Origin: a virus
DNA: 39,558 nucleotides
Strand: one strand, 5' to 3'
IMG/VR virus record: IMGVR_UViG_3300009285_001247
Coordinates: 1-39,558 of that record
Shown: positions 39,312 to 39,558 of the stretch, piece by piece
Position numbering within the stretch: position 1 is the stretch's first letter
Layout of the letters: every line of letters starts with the position of its first letter
Notes under the pieces: model-generated
What the model saw: only the letters and a program-made list of their open reading frames with translations
Told to the model about the DNA's origin: nothing
Databases searched by the model: none
Made by a program: the position numbers and the translations under genes

Positions 39312-39476
39312 TTACCTGATCTGCGAAGTCATCTGCGCAGCGCATCCTTCAGTGCGCGGTGAGCGTGTCTGAGACCAATCCTCTGCGTCGCGTCCCTCGT
39401 CGATGATGTCTAGTGCGAGAGCGCGCGCAAGTGTTGTCTTGCCTGTCAGTGGTGCACCCTCCACGACGATCAGCAT
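39312..39476 (-). CDS. very short P-loop kinase-like protein, perhaps truncated
   Basis: ATG 39476 is favoured; it overlaps the stop of the Arg-rich peptide. The 54 residues start MLIVVEGAPLTGKTTLARAL, a strand followed by a perfect Walker A as in nucleotide kinases. After residue ~31 the sequence (EDWSQTRSPRTEG) loses that character, and no other kinase motif is present. In a neighbouring frame the DNA reads IGLRHAHRALKDALRR and stops, so a frameshift may separate the rest. It is either a remnant or a minimal nucleotide-binding peptide. Confidence 0.5.
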   Translation of the reverse strand: MLIVVEGAPLTGKTTLARALALDIIDEGRDAEDWSQTRSPRTEGCAAQMTSQIR

Positions 39477-39532
39477 GGCCTGAGCACCCACCGTCTGCGA
39501 TTGCGCAGCCACCTTCTGATCCGTCTGGTCAT
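39470..39532 (-). CDS. Arg-rich 20-residue peptide upstream of the kinase-like gene
   Basis: ATG 39532 lies behind GGAGGAG, and a CATAAT -10-like sequence (39547-39542) is just upstream. The peptide starts MTRRIRRWLRNRRRW, with nearly half Arg, and its TGA overlaps the region of the next ATG. It could be a leader peptide, a small nucleic-acid-binding peptide, or chance. The good start signal is the only evidence. Confidence 0.35.
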   Translation of the reverse strand: MTRRIRRWLRNRRRWVLRPC

Positions 39533-39558
39533 GACTCCTCCATTATGTGCGGGGGCGG

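Overview
The window is a 39.6 kb stretch of a tailed bacteriophage or prophage genome with a long-tailed (siphovirus) gene set. It is GC-rich and uses many GTG and TTG starts. The -10 elements (TAGGAT, TAGAAT, TATGAT), a class II (B12-type) ribonucleotide reductase, an amidase endolysin and the gene order suggest an actinobacterial host, but this is inference from style and not a match to a named phage. The window is not a complete genome: it opens inside the 3' end of a gene (probably the major capsid gene), no capsid body, scaffold or protease is visible, and the right edge falls next to a short kinase-like gene.

Plus strand, 1-23247 (late half). The order is: capsid C-terminus, a tiny membrane protein, two glycosyltransferase-like genes, a C2H2-finger protein, a structural protein, a head-tail connector, then a ribonucleotide reductase split by an intein with a LAGLIDADG endonuclease. 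Next come the neck and tail genes: structural protein, stopper, tail completion, tail terminator, major tail protein, two chaperone frames linked by an apparent +1 shift, tape measure, distal tail and further tail proteins. The packaging genes (terminase large subunit, portal, MuF-like head protein) come after the tail genes, which is unusual. The MuF protein is a fusion with an ADP-ribosyltransferase-like domain. A divergent gene for a Cys-rich helix-turn-helix protein sits between terL and the portal gene.

Minus strand, 39532-23306 (early half plus lysis). Read in its own direction it runs: kinase-like fragment, tiny membrane and acidic proteins, family A DNA polymerase, RuvC-like resolvase, SNF2 helicase, tiny membrane protein, HD phosphohydrolase, DUF1599-like protein, tiny membrane protein, Cas4-like nuclease, Sak4-like RecA ATPase, DUF669-like protein, DNA methyltransferase, metallophosphoesterase, a TerS-like HTH protein, small genes, a short tyrosine recombinase, the lysis cassette (amidase, two membrane proteins, holin), a class II glutamine amidotransferase and a SLOG-fold protein. 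The two halves converge on a hairpin at 23257-23278.

Two habits run through the window. Neighbouring genes are joined by NTGA, TGATG or TAATG stop/start overlaps. Many transcription units begin with a GGGTANNAT element only 6-9 bases before the start codon, which suggests leaderless mRNAs. Two core genes seem to lack a standard start codon: the tape measure (ATA at 9986 behind a strong ribosome binding site) and the DNA polymerase (CTG at 39021).
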